A DNA stretch of 64,000 nucleotides from BP-464 sp963825415 (GCA_963825415.1 CAWGTD010000003.1:1-64000), one strand, 5' to 3'. Counted from the first letter of the stretch, positions 18,142 to 27,917 are shown. Notes: a model not told the origin generated them from the sequence alone. Made by a program: numbers and translations.

Positions 18142-18530
18142 CCCTCGGCGAACAGCTCCTCGGCGCGCCGGCCCTGCTCCGGCGTGAGCCGGATGTGCGA
18201 GTGGCGGCCGATCGAGCGCGTCGAGACGCCGATGTCGCGCAGCGTCGGCGCGACCGCCAGCGACGGCACGCCGACGAGCCGCCGGGTGCGCACCTCCCAG
18301 CGCCAGCGCTCGTGGCCGGAGAGCACGGGCTCCTCGCTCACGACCTCCTCGAGCGCGAACACGCGCCCCTCGCCGTACTCGCGCGCCGAGCCGGCCGCGT
18401 AGATCACCAGCCGGTCGCCGCGCTCGATCCGCGGGCGCCGCGGGAAGCGGTGGCGCGGCGGGCGGGCGCGGCGGTCGGCCTCCGTGTACGGGCGCTCACC
18501 CGTGCCGGCGATGCACAGCCACCAGCTCAC
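18138..18530 (-). CDS. EVE/PUA-like domain protein
   Basis: A 130-residue protein starting at GTG 18530, which overlaps the TGA of the Rieske gene (GTGA), so translation is probably coupled. The start SWWLCIAGTGERPYTEA, followed by IERGDRLVIYAAGSA and a VFALEEVVSEEPVL strand pattern, resembles EVE/ASCH-type PUA folds that bind modified bases or RNA. The match is by pattern only and the ligand is unknown. Confidence 0.5.
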   Translation of the reverse strand: MSWWLCIAGTGERPYTEADRRARPPRHRFPRRPRIERGDRLVIYAAGSAREYGEGRVFALEEVVSEEPVLSGHERWRWEVRTRRLVGVPSLAVAPTLRDIGVSTRSIGRHSHIRLTPEQGRRAEELFAEG

Positions 18531-18844
18531 TCCACGTCTATGCGGACGATGCCGTCCTCGATCACGACCGGGAACGAGTCGACCGGCACGTAGGCCGGCA
18601 GCGTCTTCGGCACGCCGGTGCGCAGGTCGAACACCGAGCCGTGGCGCGGGCACTCGACGGTGCACGCGGCGTGATCGATCTCCCCGTCCGCCAACGACCC
18701 GTTGTCGTGCGAGCAGCGATCCTCGATCGCCAACAGGTCGCCGCCGCAGTTGACGACCATGATCTCGAGGTCCTCCCACTCGACCGTCCGCATCGCGCCC
18801 GGAGGGAGCTCATCGGCCGGGCAGACGTCGATCCTTTCCGACAT
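18527..18844 (-). CDS. Rieske-type [2Fe-2S] ferredoxin
   Basis: The 105-residue protein carries the Rieske cluster motif C44-S-H46 and C65-P-R-H68, with the expected spacing, and the G-x-VFDLRTG strand after it. It is a small soluble ferredoxin like the BphA3/NirD type that passes electrons to an oxygenase, or the ferredoxin found inside suf operons of other actinobacteria between sufD and sufC. Here it stands with the EVE-like gene, 7 kb from sufBD and 12 kb from sufC. The electron partner is unknown. Confidence 0.88.
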   Translation of the reverse strand: MSERIDVCPADELPPGAMRTVEWEDLEIMVVNCGGDLLAIEDRCSHDNGSLADGEIDHAACTVECPRHGSVFDLRTGVPKTLPAYVPVDSFPVVIEDGIVRIDVE

Positions 18845-18870
18845 GGGCGCGCCACGGTAGCGTCTGCCCC

Positions 18871-19272
18871 ATGACCAGTCCGTGGTGGGAAGCCAACGTC
18901 GAGCTGATCCGCGAGCTGTTCGGGGCGGTGTCGGCCCGCGACCGGGGCGCGCTGGAGGCGCGCCTGGCCGACGACGTGATCTGGCACACGCCCGGGCGCA
19001 GCAAGTTGGCGGGCGAGATGCGCGGGCCGCAGGGCGTGATCGACCAGCTCGCCCAGGCCGCCGAGCTGACCAACGGCACGCTGATCATCGACGTGCTCGA
19101 CATCATGGGCTCAGACCACCACGCCACCGTCTACTACCGCACCACCGCCGAGCGCGACGGCCGGAAGCTCGACCTCGAGCACCTGGCGCTGTTCACGATC
19201 AAGGACGGCCAGGTCACGCACGTCGACCAGGCGCCGCTGAACCTCTACGCCTACGACGAGTTCTGGGCCTGA
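18871..19272 (+). CDS. NTF2/SnoaL-like small protein
   Basis: A 133-residue NTF2-fold protein: N-terminal helix NVELIRELFGAVSARDRGALEARL, the barrel start DDVIWHTPGRSKLAGEMRG, and the end TIKDGQVTHVDQAP leading to LYAYDEFWA. It is clearly paralogous to 2307-2702 (shared HxPGxSKxA and YAxDEFWA). It is divergent from the Rieske gene, 26 bases away. Substrate unknown. Confidence 0.85.
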   Translation: MTSPWWEANVELIRELFGAVSARDRGALEARLADDVIWHTPGRSKLAGEMRGPQGVIDQLAQAAELTNGTLIIDVLDIMGSDHHATVYYRTTAERDGRKLDLEHLALFTIKDGQVTHVDQAPLNLYAYDEFWA

Positions 19273-19310
19273 GGGCTTCCAGAGCGCCGGGTCGGGTATC
19301 ACTGCGCCTT

Positions 19311-20366
19311 GTGAGGCGCCTAATTCTGCTCGCCGCGACGACGCTGCTCGTCGCGGCCCCCACCAGCTCGGCCGCGACGCGCACCGTGGCGATCGGCGCG
19401 GCGTTCAACCCGTCGGTCATCGTCGTCACCCCGGGCACGACGGTCAACTGGCACAACGGCGACGGCTCGTCGCATCGGCTGACCGGCGGCGTGCCCTCGC
19501 GCACGATCGCGCCGACCGAGAACTTCGCGCGCGCGTTCGTCAAGCCGGGCACCTACCGCTACGCCGACGCCGCCAACCCCGCGATCAAGGGCACGGTGAT
19601 CGTCGCCCGCCGCGCGAAGGGCACCCGCCGCGCCACCGGCGCCGCGTCGCGCTTCTACCGCGGGACGATGACGCTGCGGATCGCCGAGCACTACCGCTTC
19701 TACGACAGCCAGTGGCGCTCGACCCAGGGCGCGTGCAACGCCGAGGTCGGCAACGGCAGCCGCCTGCTGACGATGCGCGTCGCGCTGCCCAAGGTGCGCT
19801 ACTTCCGCAGCAACCGCGTCGAGAGCCTCGGCCAGCGGCGCGTCAAGGCGACGTTCGTGCGCTACGCGGAGCTCGTCTCGGGCAACACGACCAACTCGGG
19901 CTCGCCGGAGGTCACCTGCCAGGACGGCACGACCACCGACCAGACCGCCAACGTCTCGGTCAACTGCTTCAAGGACTACGCCGGCCGCACCGCGCGCGGG
20001 ACGTTCGCCTGGTCGCCTTCGAGCACCGGCAACCGCTTCGAGTTCGCCTCGTCGAGCCCCTCGTTGAGCCGCTGCGGGACCAGCTACGCCGGGATCCTCG
20101 AGGTGCTGAGCGTGCCGCGGCTCGGCCTGCCGCTCAACCTCGTCGACCGGCGCTTCGCCTACAACGGCATCAGCACGAGCCAGGCGACGGCGGCCGAGCT
20201 GCGCGCGCTACGCGCAGGCCGCCCGGTGCACGTCGTGCGCCGCGTCGCCCTCGACTTCACGACGGGCTGCTGCGACGGCTACGCGCCGCAGGGCGAGGCC
20301 GACACGCGCGTCGGCACCGTCCACGAGGTCACCGGCTCGCTGACGATCAACCTGCGCCCCCGCTGA
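19311..20366 (+). CDS. Secreted protein with a cupredoxin-like domain lacking copper ligands
   Basis: A 351-residue protein starting at GTG 19311, with a signal peptide ending near SSA-A at residue 21. Residues 24-98 have the plastocyanin-like layout: VAIGAAFNPSVIVVTPGTTVNWHNGDGSSHRLTGG then GTYRYADAANPAIKGTVIV. In copper proteins the last block reads YxCxxHPxMKG; here Cys, His and Met are replaced by D86, N89 and I92, and only H55 remains, so type 1 copper binding is unlikely. Residues 110-351 form a second, Cys-containing beta-rich domain of unknown type. Its end overlaps the dppF-like stop by 20 bases (convergent). Confidence 0.75.
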   Translation: MRRLILLAATTLLVAAPTSSAATRTVAIGAAFNPSVIVVTPGTTVNWHNGDGSSHRLTGGVPSRTIAPTENFARAFVKPGTYRYADAANPAIKGTVIVARRAKGTRRATGAASRFYRGTMTLRIAEHYRFYDSQWRSTQGACNAEVGNGSRLLTMRVALPKVRYFRSNRVESLGQRRVKATFVRYAELVSGNTTNSGSPEVTCQDGTTTDQTANVSVNCFKDYAGRTARGTFAWSPSSTGNRFEFASSSPSLSRCGTSYAGILEVLSVPRLGLPLNLVDRRFAYNGISTSQATAAELRALRAGRPVHVVRRVALDFTTGCCDGYAPQGEADTRVGTVHEVTGSLTINLRPR

Positions 20367-21688
20367 CCGCGCCCGCGCCGCGCAGGCGTTCGGCCTGCGC
20401 GAGCGCGTCGGGGTCGTGCAGGTGGCATTCGACCCGCTGGCCTTCGACGTCGAGCGGCACCGGCGCGAGCGCCTCGTGGAAGCGCACGACCGCGCAGCCG
20501 TCCTCGGCCTCGACCGTCGCGACGCCCTTCCAGAACGGATCCTCGGGCGCGTCGGCGCGCAGGCGCTCGAGGATCTCGAGCACCTCGCCGACCTCGTGGC
20601 CGCCCGCCGGCTCGAGCCGCGCGACCGTCGCGCGGCGGTCCAGCGCGTCGAGGTCGGCGATCGCCGCGCGCTCGGCCTCGTAGTCGTCCTTCGACAGCCG
20701 CAACCAGCGCGCCTCCAGCATCGCCCGCAGGTCGCGGCTCTCCCAGCCGCAGACCTCGAACGCGCGCGGGCAGCGCGGGTGGAAGGAGCAGCCGAGCGGC
20801 GGCATGACCGCGTCGGGCACCTCGCCGCGCGGCAGGTCGCGCGGCACGCTGCGCGTCGGGATCGGGCTCCGGGATCGCCTTCAGCAGCGACACCGTGTAG
20901 GGGTGCTTGGGGGCCGCGTAGATCTGCGCGGCGGGGCCCAGCTCGACGATCCGGCCGAGGTACATGATCGCGATCCGGTCGCAGAAGAACTTCGCCGTCG
21001 CCAGGTCGTGCGTGATGTAGATGTAGGTCAGGTCGAGCTCCTGCTTGAGCTCGATCATCAGCTCCAGGATCTTGGCCCGCACGCTCATGTCGAGCATCGA
21101 GATCGGCTCGTCGGCGACCAGCAGGTCGGGGCCGAGGATGATCGCGCGGGCGAGGACCGCGCGCTGCTTCTGGCCGCCCGACAGGTCGGTCGGGTACTTG
21201 TCGATGAACTGGCTCGCGGGCTGCAGCCCCACGCGCTCCAGCGCCTGCACCACGCGCTGGGCGAGCTCGGCATCGGTGTCGACGAGCTTGTGGAAGCGCA
21301 GCGGATCGCCGACCGAGGCGCCGATCGTCATCGCGGGGTTCAGGGACGCATGCGGGTCCTGGAAGACGATCTGCATCCGCTGGCGCAGGCGCCGCATGTG
21401 CTTCTCGTCGACGCCGGCGATCTCCTCGCCGTCGAAGCGGATCGACCCGGACGTGGCGGGCGCGAGCCCGAGCAGCGTGCGGCCGAGCGTCGTCTTGCCC
21501 GACCCCGATTCGCCGACGACGCCCAGGACCTCGCCGCGCTGCAGGGTGAAGCTGACGTCGGCGACCGCCTGCACCGAGCCCGCGTCGCGGCCGCCGAGCC
21601 GCGACAGGAACGACCCGCGCAGCGAGAAGTAGGTCCTCAGCTCGCTGATCTCGAGCAGCGGCGTGGTGCCGGCGGGATCGGTGCTCAT
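20347..21688 (-). CDS. Oligopeptide ABC transporter ATPase, DppF/OppF type (frame interrupted once)
   Basis: The protein has Walker A GESGSGKTT, Q-loop VFQDPHASLNP, signature LSGGQKQR and Walker B LLVADEPISMLD, with the DppF oligopeptide_transport C-terminal block KHPYTVSLLKAIPEPDP. A single-base insertion near 20862 breaks the frame; the next frame continues RGEVPDAVMPPLGCSFHPRCP, the family's cysteine block thought to bind an Fe-S cluster. After it comes an extra 130-residue helical tail (SKDDYEAERAAIADLDAL, DDPFWKGVATVEAEDGC) not usual for the family. It starts in the stop of the previous ATPase (ATGA). Energises peptide uptake. Confidence 0.85.
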
Positions 21689-22728
21689 GCCTCCTCCGCG
21701 ATCGCGATCTCGTCGCGCTCCAGCGGCTCGGTGCCGCCGGGTGGAATTTCTTCTTCAGGGCCGTTCAGCCAGCACGACACACGATGGGTCGCGCCCTCGG
21801 TCGGCGTCGAGACATTGACCTCGATCGGGTGCTTGTCGGCGCAGACCTTCATCGCGTTCGGGCAGCGCGGATGGAAGCGGCAGGCGGGCGGCGGCGCCAC
21901 CAGGTTCGGCGGCGCGCCCGGGATGTAGTGCAGCCCGGTCGTCTCCAGCGAGATCATCGAGCGCAGCAGCTCGCGCGTGTACGGGTGCGCGGGCGTCGCG
22001 AAGACCTCGCGGGCCGGGCCCTCCTCGACGATCTCGCCCGCGTACATCACCGCGAGCCGGTCGCAGGCCTCGGCGACGATCCCGAGGTTGTGGGTGATCA
22101 GCAGCAGCGCGGCGTCGAAGTTGCGCCGCAGGTCGGCCAGGATGCCGAGGATCTGCGCCTCGACGATCACGTCGAGCGCGGTCGTCGGCTCGTCGGCGAT
22201 CACGAGCTTGGGCTCGAGCACCAGCGCCAGCGCGATCATGATCCGCTGGCGCATGCCGCCCGAGAACTCGTGCGGGAACTGCTTGAAGCGCGTCGGCGGG
22301 ATCCCCATGCCGCCGAGGACGTCGAGCGCCTTGTGCCGCGCCTCGTCGTCGTCGAGGTCGGGGCGGTGCGTGCCGAGCACCTCGAGGAAGTGGCGCTCGA
22401 TCGTCATCAGCGGATCGAGCCGCGTCATCGGCTCCTGGAAGATCAGGCCCATCTCGGGGCCGCGCAGCGGGCGCAGGTCGCGCTGCTCGAGCCCGACGAG
22501 GTCGCGGCCGCGGAAGCTGATCTGGCCGGCCGTGGCGGCGCCGTCGGGCAGCAGACCGAGGATCGCGCGGCCGAGCGTCGACTTGCCGCAGCCCGACTCG
22601 CCGACCAGCCCCACCGTCTCGCCCGCGCGCAGGTCGAGGCTGACGCCGTCGACCGCCCGCACCGGGTCGCCCTCGGTCCCGTACCAGACGCGCAGATCGC
22701 TCAGCGACAGGATCGCCTCGGCGCTCAT
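21685..22728 (-). CDS. Oligopeptide ABC transporter ATPase, DppD/OppD type
   Basis: A complete 347-residue ATPase: Walker A GESGCGKST, Q-loop IFQEPMTRLDP, signature FSGGMRQR, Walker B LVIADEPTTALD, H-loop LLITHNLG. The C-terminal peptide-transporter block AHPYTRELLRSM and the CRFHPRCPNAMKVC cysteine motif (Fe-S type) mark it as DppD/OppD. ATG 22728 overlaps the permease stop (ATGA). It pairs with the next ATPase gene as the heterodimer. Confidence 0.93.
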   Translation of the reverse strand: MSAEAILSLSDLRVWYGTEGDPVRAVDGVSLDLRAGETVGLVGESGCGKSTLGRAILGLLPDGAATAGQISFRGRDLVGLEQRDLRPLRGPEMGLIFQEPMTRLDPLMTIERHFLEVLGTHRPDLDDDEARHKALDVLGGMGIPPTRFKQFPHEFSGGMRQRIMIALALVLEPKLVIADEPTTALDVIVEAQILGILADLRRNFDAALLLITHNLGIVAEACDRLAVMYAGEIVEEGPAREVFATPAHPYTRELLRSMISLETTGLHYIPGAPPNLVAPPPACRFHPRCPNAMKVCADKHPIEVNVSTPTEGATHRVSCWLNGPEEEIPPGGTEPLERDEIAIAEEA

Positions 22729-23696
22729 TCGGCCTTCTCCGGGATCTGGGGCTTGCGGATGCGCCGCCGGCGGATCAGCGGGTTGAGCACGTCGTTGAGC
22801 CCCTCGCCGACGAGCGTGAAGCCGGTGACGAGCATCACGATCGCGACACCCGGCCACAGGCCCGTCCACCAGATGCCGGCGCCGGCGTCGTCGATCGCGC
22901 GGTTGATGTCATAGCCCCACTCGGCCGCCTCGGTCGGCTGGATGCCGTAGCCGAGGAACCCGAGCGCCGCGAGCGTAAGGACCGCGTCGGCCGCGTTGAG
23001 CGTGGCGATCGGCGGCACGTTCTGGATCACGTTGGAGAACACGTAGCGGCGGATGATCGTCCGCCGCGGCGCGCCGAGCGCACGCGCGGCCTCGACGTAG
23101 GGCTCCTCGCGCACGCTGATCACGTGGTTGCGCACGACCCGGAAGTACTGCGGTATGTAGACGACCGTGATCGCCAGCGCGGCGGTCACGATCCCCTGGC
23201 CGAGCTTGTCGGAGAGCAGGAACGCGATCACGATCGCCAGCAGCAGGTAGGGGAACGCGAACAGCGCGTCGTTGATGAGCACCAGCACGCGGTCGAGCTT
23301 GCCGCCGATGTAGCCGGAGACGAGGCCGAGCGGCACGCCGATCGTGATCGAGAAGAACACCGCCAGGATCACGACCTCCAGCGCGGTCCGCGAGCCCCAG
23401 ACCACGCGCGAGAGCACGTCGGTCGCCTGGACGGTCGTGCCGAACGGATGCGACCACGTCGGCGACGCCTGCTTGCCGAAGCGGTTGCCGCCGCTGCTGA
23501 CCTGGTCGAAGTTGAACGGCGCGATGAGCGGCGCGAAGATCGCCAGCACGACGAAGAAGAAGACGACCGCGGTGCCGATGTAGAGCAGCCGCCGCGGCGT
23601 GCCCTCGGTCTCGCGGACCTGCGTGACCAGGCGGCGCATGCCGGCGAGGCGCCGCGCGCGGGGCGCCTGGACCACGTCTGGGATCGGGGCGGCCAT
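22725..23696 (-). CDS. Oligopeptide ABC transporter permease, DppC type
   Basis: A 323-residue inner-membrane permease with an N-terminal cytosolic stretch, a first helix (LLYIGTAVVFFFVVLAIFAPLIAPF), a large extracytoplasmic loop and five further helices. The EAA coupling motif is EAARALGAPRRTIIRRYVF. The long segment between helix 1 and 2 and the position after DppB identify it as DppC. Its ATG overlaps the stop of the DppB gene by one base. Confidence 0.92.
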   Translation of the reverse strand: MAAPIPDVVQAPRARRLAGMRRLVTQVRETEGTPRRLLYIGTAVVFFFVVLAIFAPLIAPFNFDQVSSGGNRFGKQASPTWSHPFGTTVQATDVLSRVVWGSRTALEVVILAVFFSITIGVPLGLVSGYIGGKLDRVLVLINDALFAFPYLLLAIVIAFLLSDKLGQGIVTAALAITVVYIPQYFRVVRNHVISVREEPYVEAARALGAPRRTIIRRYVFSNVIQNVPPIATLNAADAVLTLAALGFLGYGIQPTEAAEWGYDINRAIDDAGAGIWWTGLWPGVAIVMLVTGFTLVGEGLNDVLNPLIRRRRIRKPQIPEKAE

Positions 23697-24724
23697 CAGT
23701 ACCTCACCCGCGGGTCGATGAACGCATTGATCAGGTCGATCAGCAGCGAGACGATCACCACGGTGAGCGCGAAGACGGTGATGATCCCCTGCACGGCGAC
23801 GTAGTCACGGTTGTTGAGGTAGCGGATCAGCTCGGAGCCGATCCCGGGCCAGTTGAACGTCTGCTCGGTGAGCACCGCGCCGCCGAGCAGGATCGCGAAC
23901 TGCAGCCCCGCGACGGTCACCACCGGGACCAGGGCGTTGCGGAAGGCGTGCTGGATCACGACCCGCCGCTCGCTCAGGCCGCGCGCCCGCGCGGCCTCGA
24001 CGTAGTCGCCGCGCATCGTCTGCAGCAGGTTGACGCGCACGAGGCGGATCAGCACGCCGCTGACGAGCAGCCCGAGCGTCACCGCGGGCAGGACGAGGTG
24101 GCGGACCACGTCCCAGAACGCGCTCCAGTTGCCGCTGATAAGCGCGTCGATCATGTAGATGTTGGTCGTCTTGTCGAGCTCGAACTCGGTCACCGGGCCG
24201 ACCCGGCCCGACGTCGGCAGCCAGCCCAGCGTGTTGCCGAACAAGAGCTGTAACAAGAAGCCCGTGAAGAACACCGGCGCGGCGTAGACGAAGATCCCGA
24301 ACATCCGGCTGGCCGTGTCCGCCCAGGTGTCGCGCCAGCGCCCCGCGACCACCCCCAGGCCGACGCCCACGATCAGGGCGATCAGAAACGACCAGAACGT
24401 CAGCTCGAGCGTCGCCGCCCCGTTCTCGCGGACGATCGACGGCACGCTGCGGTGATCGGTGAGCGTCGTGCCGAGCCGCAGCGTGGCCGCATCCCCGAGG
24501 TAGTCGAAGTACTGGCCGATGAGCGGCTTGTCGTAGCCCGCCGCCGCACGGCGCTTCTCGATCTCCTGGATCGGGACGTGGCCGCCGAGCGCCGCCTGGA
24601 TCGGATCGCCGGGGGCGACCCGCATCAGCAGGAAGACCAGCGTCAGCAGGATCAGGACCGTCGGGATCGCGAGCGCGAGGCGCGTCAGCAGATACGCGCG
24701 AAGCGATGTGCCTTGCCCACGCAT
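23696..24724 (-). CDS. Oligopeptide ABC transporter permease, DppB type
   Basis: A 342-residue permease with six predicted helices. Family marks: N-terminal LLTRLALAIPTVLILLTLVFLLMRVAPGDP, a periplasmic loop with GLGTT-type residues, and the coupling motif EAARARGLSERRVVIQHAFRNALVPV. The C-terminal FNWPGIGSELI and INAFIDPRVRY are typical for DppB. It lies 47 bases downstream of the binding-protein gene, with a hairpin between them. Confidence 0.93.
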   Translation of the reverse strand: MRGQGTSLRAYLLTRLALAIPTVLILLTLVFLLMRVAPGDPIQAALGGHVPIQEIEKRRAAAGYDKPLIGQYFDYLGDAATLRLGTTLTDHRSVPSIVRENGAATLELTFWSFLIALIVGVGLGVVAGRWRDTWADTASRMFGIFVYAAPVFFTGFLLQLLFGNTLGWLPTSGRVGPVTEFELDKTTNIYMIDALISGNWSAFWDVVRHLVLPAVTLGLLVSGVLIRLVRVNLLQTMRGDYVEAARARGLSERRVVIQHAFRNALVPVVTVAGLQFAILLGGAVLTEQTFNWPGIGSELIRYLNNRDYVAVQGIITVFALTVVIVSLLIDLINAFIDPRVRY

Positions 24725-24733
24725 GAGTCACTC

Positions 24734-24761
24734 GCGAGGGGCGCCTTGCGACGCCCCTCGC
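24734..24761. terminator. Intercistronic hairpin between binding protein and permease genes
   Basis: GCGAGGGGCG (24734-24743) and CGCCCCTCGC (24752-24761) are perfect 10-bp arms with an 8-base loop. There is no T tract. It lies right after the stop of the binding-protein gene in the same operon, a position where attenuating or RNA-stabilising hairpins raise binding-protein expression above that of the membrane parts. Confidence 0.55.
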
Positions 24762-24771
24762 ACGTGATCCG

Positions 24772-26337
24772 TCACGACTTGCTGATCAGCCAGTAGCGGA
24801 AGATGAACGCCGGGTCGAAGGTCTCGTCGACACCCTCGACACCGTCGCGTACCGCCGCGACCTGCTTGCCCTGCCAGATCGGAATCGTGGGGATGTCCGT
24901 CGCCCCGATCTCCTGGATCTTCGCGAACTGCTCGGTGCGCTCGGCCGCGTCGGTCGTCGCCTTCTCGTCGGCGAGCAGCTTCTCCATCTCGGGGTTGTTG
25001 TAGTGAATCCCGAGGAAGCTGCCCTTGGCGTAGAACGATGCCGCGTAGTCGTCGGCGTCCGGGTAGTCCGGGAACCAGCCGAGCTGGTACTGCGGGTACT
25101 TGTCGGTGAAGGCGGCCTCGGAGTACTGGTTCCACTCGGTCGACTTCAGCTTGACGTTGAACAGGCCGGACTCGTCGAACTGGCGCTTGAGCTCGGCGTA
25201 CTCGTCACCGGAGGCGGGGCCGTAGTGCGACGGCGTCCACCACACCTCGAGGTCGACCGGCGTCTTGACGCCGGCGTCGTCGAGCGTCTGCTTGGCCGCC
25301 GCGGTGTCGGGCGTCTCGCCGTACGCGTCGGCAAACGCCTTGTTGGCGAACTGCAGCCCCTGCGGGATCATCGAATACAGCGGCGTGACCGTGCCGTTGT
25401 AGACGCGGTCGGCGACGGCCTGGCGGTCGACGACCTGCGCCGCCGCCTTGCGGATGGCGAGCTTCTGCTCGTCGTTCTCGCCCGGCTGGAGCTTGAGGTT
25501 GAACACCAGGTAGCGGATCTCGGTGCCGTTGCCCTCGACGATCTTCAGCCCGCTCTTGCCGCGCAGGTCCTTGACGTCGGTCGGGCTAAGGCTGCGGTAG
25601 GCGATGTCGACGTCGCCGCGCTCGACCGCGAGCTTGAGCGCCGCCGGCTTGTCGAAGTACTGCACGATCGCCCGGTCGTTCTTGGCCGGAGCGTCGCCGG
25701 TGTACGACTCGCTCTTCTGGAACACGCTCTGCTGGCCGGGCTTGAAGGACGCCACCGTGTAGCGGCCCGAGCCGATCGCCTTGGAGTCGGGCTGGAGCTT
25801 GTCCGCCGGGTAGACGTCGGAGGGGACGATCGCGAAGGAGGCGACCGTGATCAGCAACGGCCACGTCGCGTCGGCCTTCTTGAGCTTGAAGGTCACCGTC
25901 TTCTCGTCAGGAGCCTCGACGCTCTTCATGTTCGCGAGCAGCGAAGAGGCGCCCTGCGGGTCGGCGATCTTGATGTTGCGGTCGAACGAGAACTTGACGT
26001 CCTCGGCCGTCAGCGGCGAGCCGTTGGAGAACTTCAGCCCGTCCTTCATCGTGCACGTGAAGGTCGTCGGGTCGGTGAAGTCGCACGACTCAGCGGCCTC
26101 GGGCACGGCCTTGGCCTGCCCCGGCGGGACGGTCATGAGGTTCTGGTAGACGTTGTAGATGACGTCGTAGGACGGCAGGTCGTACGCGCCCGCCGGATCG
26201 AAGGAGACCGGCTGGTCGGTCGTCCCGCGGATGATGGTTCCTCCGCCGCTCTTCTTGTCGTCGCTGCCGCAGGCAGCCACCGTCAGCGCCAGGGCGGCGA
26301 CGAGTACGGCCGCTCCTGGAAGCCTGAATCGCTTCAT
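24772..26337 (-). CDS. Oligopeptide ABC transporter solute-binding lipoprotein (family 5)
   Basis: A 521-residue SBP_bac_5 protein. The signal peptide ends in the lipobox VAAC, followed by a GSDDKKSGGG linker, so it is membrane-anchored outside the cell. The family block FSNGSPLTAEDVKFSFDR is near residue 110, and the C-terminal WFPDYPDADDYAASFY is typical for peptide-binding members. ATG 26337 has GGAGGAG nearby upstream. It is the first gene of the five-gene dpp-type operon. Confidence 0.93.
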   Translation of the reverse strand: MKRFRLPGAAVLVAALALTVAACGSDDKKSGGGTIIRGTTDQPVSFDPAGAYDLPSYDVIYNVYQNLMTVPPGQAKAVPEAAESCDFTDPTTFTCTMKDGLKFSNGSPLTAEDVKFSFDRNIKIADPQGASSLLANMKSVEAPDEKTVTFKLKKADATWPLLITVASFAIVPSDVYPADKLQPDSKAIGSGRYTVASFKPGQQSVFQKSESYTGDAPAKNDRAIVQYFDKPAALKLAVERGDVDIAYRSLSPTDVKDLRGKSGLKIVEGNGTEIRYLVFNLKLQPGENDEQKLAIRKAAAQVVDRQAVADRVYNGTVTPLYSMIPQGLQFANKAFADAYGETPDTAAAKQTLDDAGVKTPVDLEVWWTPSHYGPASGDEYAELKRQFDESGLFNVKLKSTEWNQYSEAAFTDKYPQYQLGWFPDYPDADDYAASFYAKGSFLGIHYNNPEMEKLLADEKATTDAAERTEQFAKIQEIGATDIPTIPIWQGKQVAAVRDGVEGVDETFDPAFIFRYWLISKS

Positions 26338-26418
26338 TCGTTGTCTCCTCCCCATGAGGGCATGTCTCGCACGGCTACTGGCGCGGAACCTACTACTCCT
26401 GGGGACTTCTGGGGACCG

Positions 26419-27859
26419 CTAGAGCTGCATGGCCTTCACGGCCAGGTACTCCTCGAGGCCGAGGCGACCGTTCTCGCGGCCGTGGCCGGACTGCTTGTAG
26501 CCGCCGAACGGCGCCAGCGGGTTGTAGGCGCCGCCGTTGATCTCGACCTGGCCCGGTGCGCAGGCGCCGGGCGACCGACTTGGCGCGCTCCTCGTCGGCC
26601 GACCACACGCCGCCGGCCAGGCCGTAGACCGAGTCGTTGGCCTTGCGGACCGCGTCCTCTTCGTCCTCGTAGGGCATGATCGCCAGCACCGGGCCGAAGA
26701 TCTCCTCCTGGGCGATCGTCATCTCCGGCGTGACCTCGCTGAAGACCGTCGGGCGCACGTAGTAGCCGCGGTCGAGGCCCTCGGGCGACTCCTCGCCGCC
26801 GGTCACGAGCTTGGCGCCCTCCTCGATGCCCTTGCGGATGTAGCCGCGCACGCGCTCGAGCTGGACGTCGGAGACGAGCGGGCCGAGGCGGCTGTCGTCG
26901 TCGAACGGGTCGCCCGGGGTGAACTGCTCGGCGGCCGCCTTGGCGATCTGCTCGACCAGCTCGAGCTTCTCGCGCGGCACCAGCATGCGCGTCAGCGCGC
27001 TGCAGGTCTGGCCGGAGTTCAGATAGCACTTGGTGACGCCGTCGACGACCGCCTTCTCGAGGTCGGCGTCCTCGAGAATCACGTTGGGCGACTTGCCGCC
27101 GAGCTCGAGCGCGACGCGCTTGACCGAGCCCGACGCCAGCTCGCTGACGCGCCGGCCGGCGCGGGTGGAGCCGGTGAAGCTGACCATGTCGACGCCGTCG
27201 TGGGCGGCGATCGCCTCGCCGACCACCGGGCCGTAGCCGGTGACGAGGTTGAACACGCCGGCGGGGACGCCGACCTCGTCGAAGATCTCGGCGAGGATGA
27301 AAGCGCTGAGCGGCGTGACCTCGCTGGGCTTGAGGACGACCGTGCAGCCGGCGGTCATCGCCGGCGCGACCTTCGCGGTGACCTGGCGCAGCGGGTAGTT
27401 CCACGGCGTGATCGCGCCGATGACGCCGAACGGCTCGCGGACGACCAGCGAGTTGCCCATCGTCTCCTCCCAGGCGACCTCGCCGATCAACTGGGCCTGC
27501 GCGCCGAAGTCCATGATCGGCAGGCCGGCCTGGATCATCGTCGCGAGCTTGACGGGCATGCCGAGCTCGGCGGCGATCAGGGCGCCGATCTCCTCCTGGC
27601 GCTCGGCGAGCTTGCCGGCGATCGCCGTGCACAGCTCCGCGCGCTGCTCGACGGGCGTCTCGCTCCACCCGATGAACGCCTCACGGGCGGCCGCGACCGC
27701 GCGGTCGACGTCCTCGGGCGTCCCCTCGGGGATGCTGCCCATGACCTCCTCGGTGGAGGCGTTGATGACGTCGATGCGCCCGCTGCCGCTGGGGCTCACC
27801 CATTGGCCGCCGATGTAGAGGTCGGCGCGGTCGGTGAGGGTCTCTGCGGTGGCGGACAT
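26419..27859 (-). CDS. NAD(P)-dependent aldehyde dehydrogenase (frame interrupted once)
   Basis: An ALDH-superfamily enzyme that oxidises aldehydes to acids. Catalytic C286 in NSGQTCSA, general base E252 in LELGGKSPN, N154 in TPWNYPLR and K177 in LKPSE are all present. A one-base insertion near 26555 shifts the end; the corrected frame reads GQVEINGGAYNPLAPFGGYKQSGHGRE and finishes KAMQL before TAG at 26419. About 479 residues, a normal length. Without correction the enzyme would lose its C-terminal oligomerisation segment. It lies just upstream of the peptide-transport operon on the same strand. Confidence 0.9.
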
Positions 27860-27917
27860 TGCGCTTGCGCTCTCCTGCGGCTAGTGGGCTCGACGGTCTG
27901 TCAAGCCTATCGCCGCC

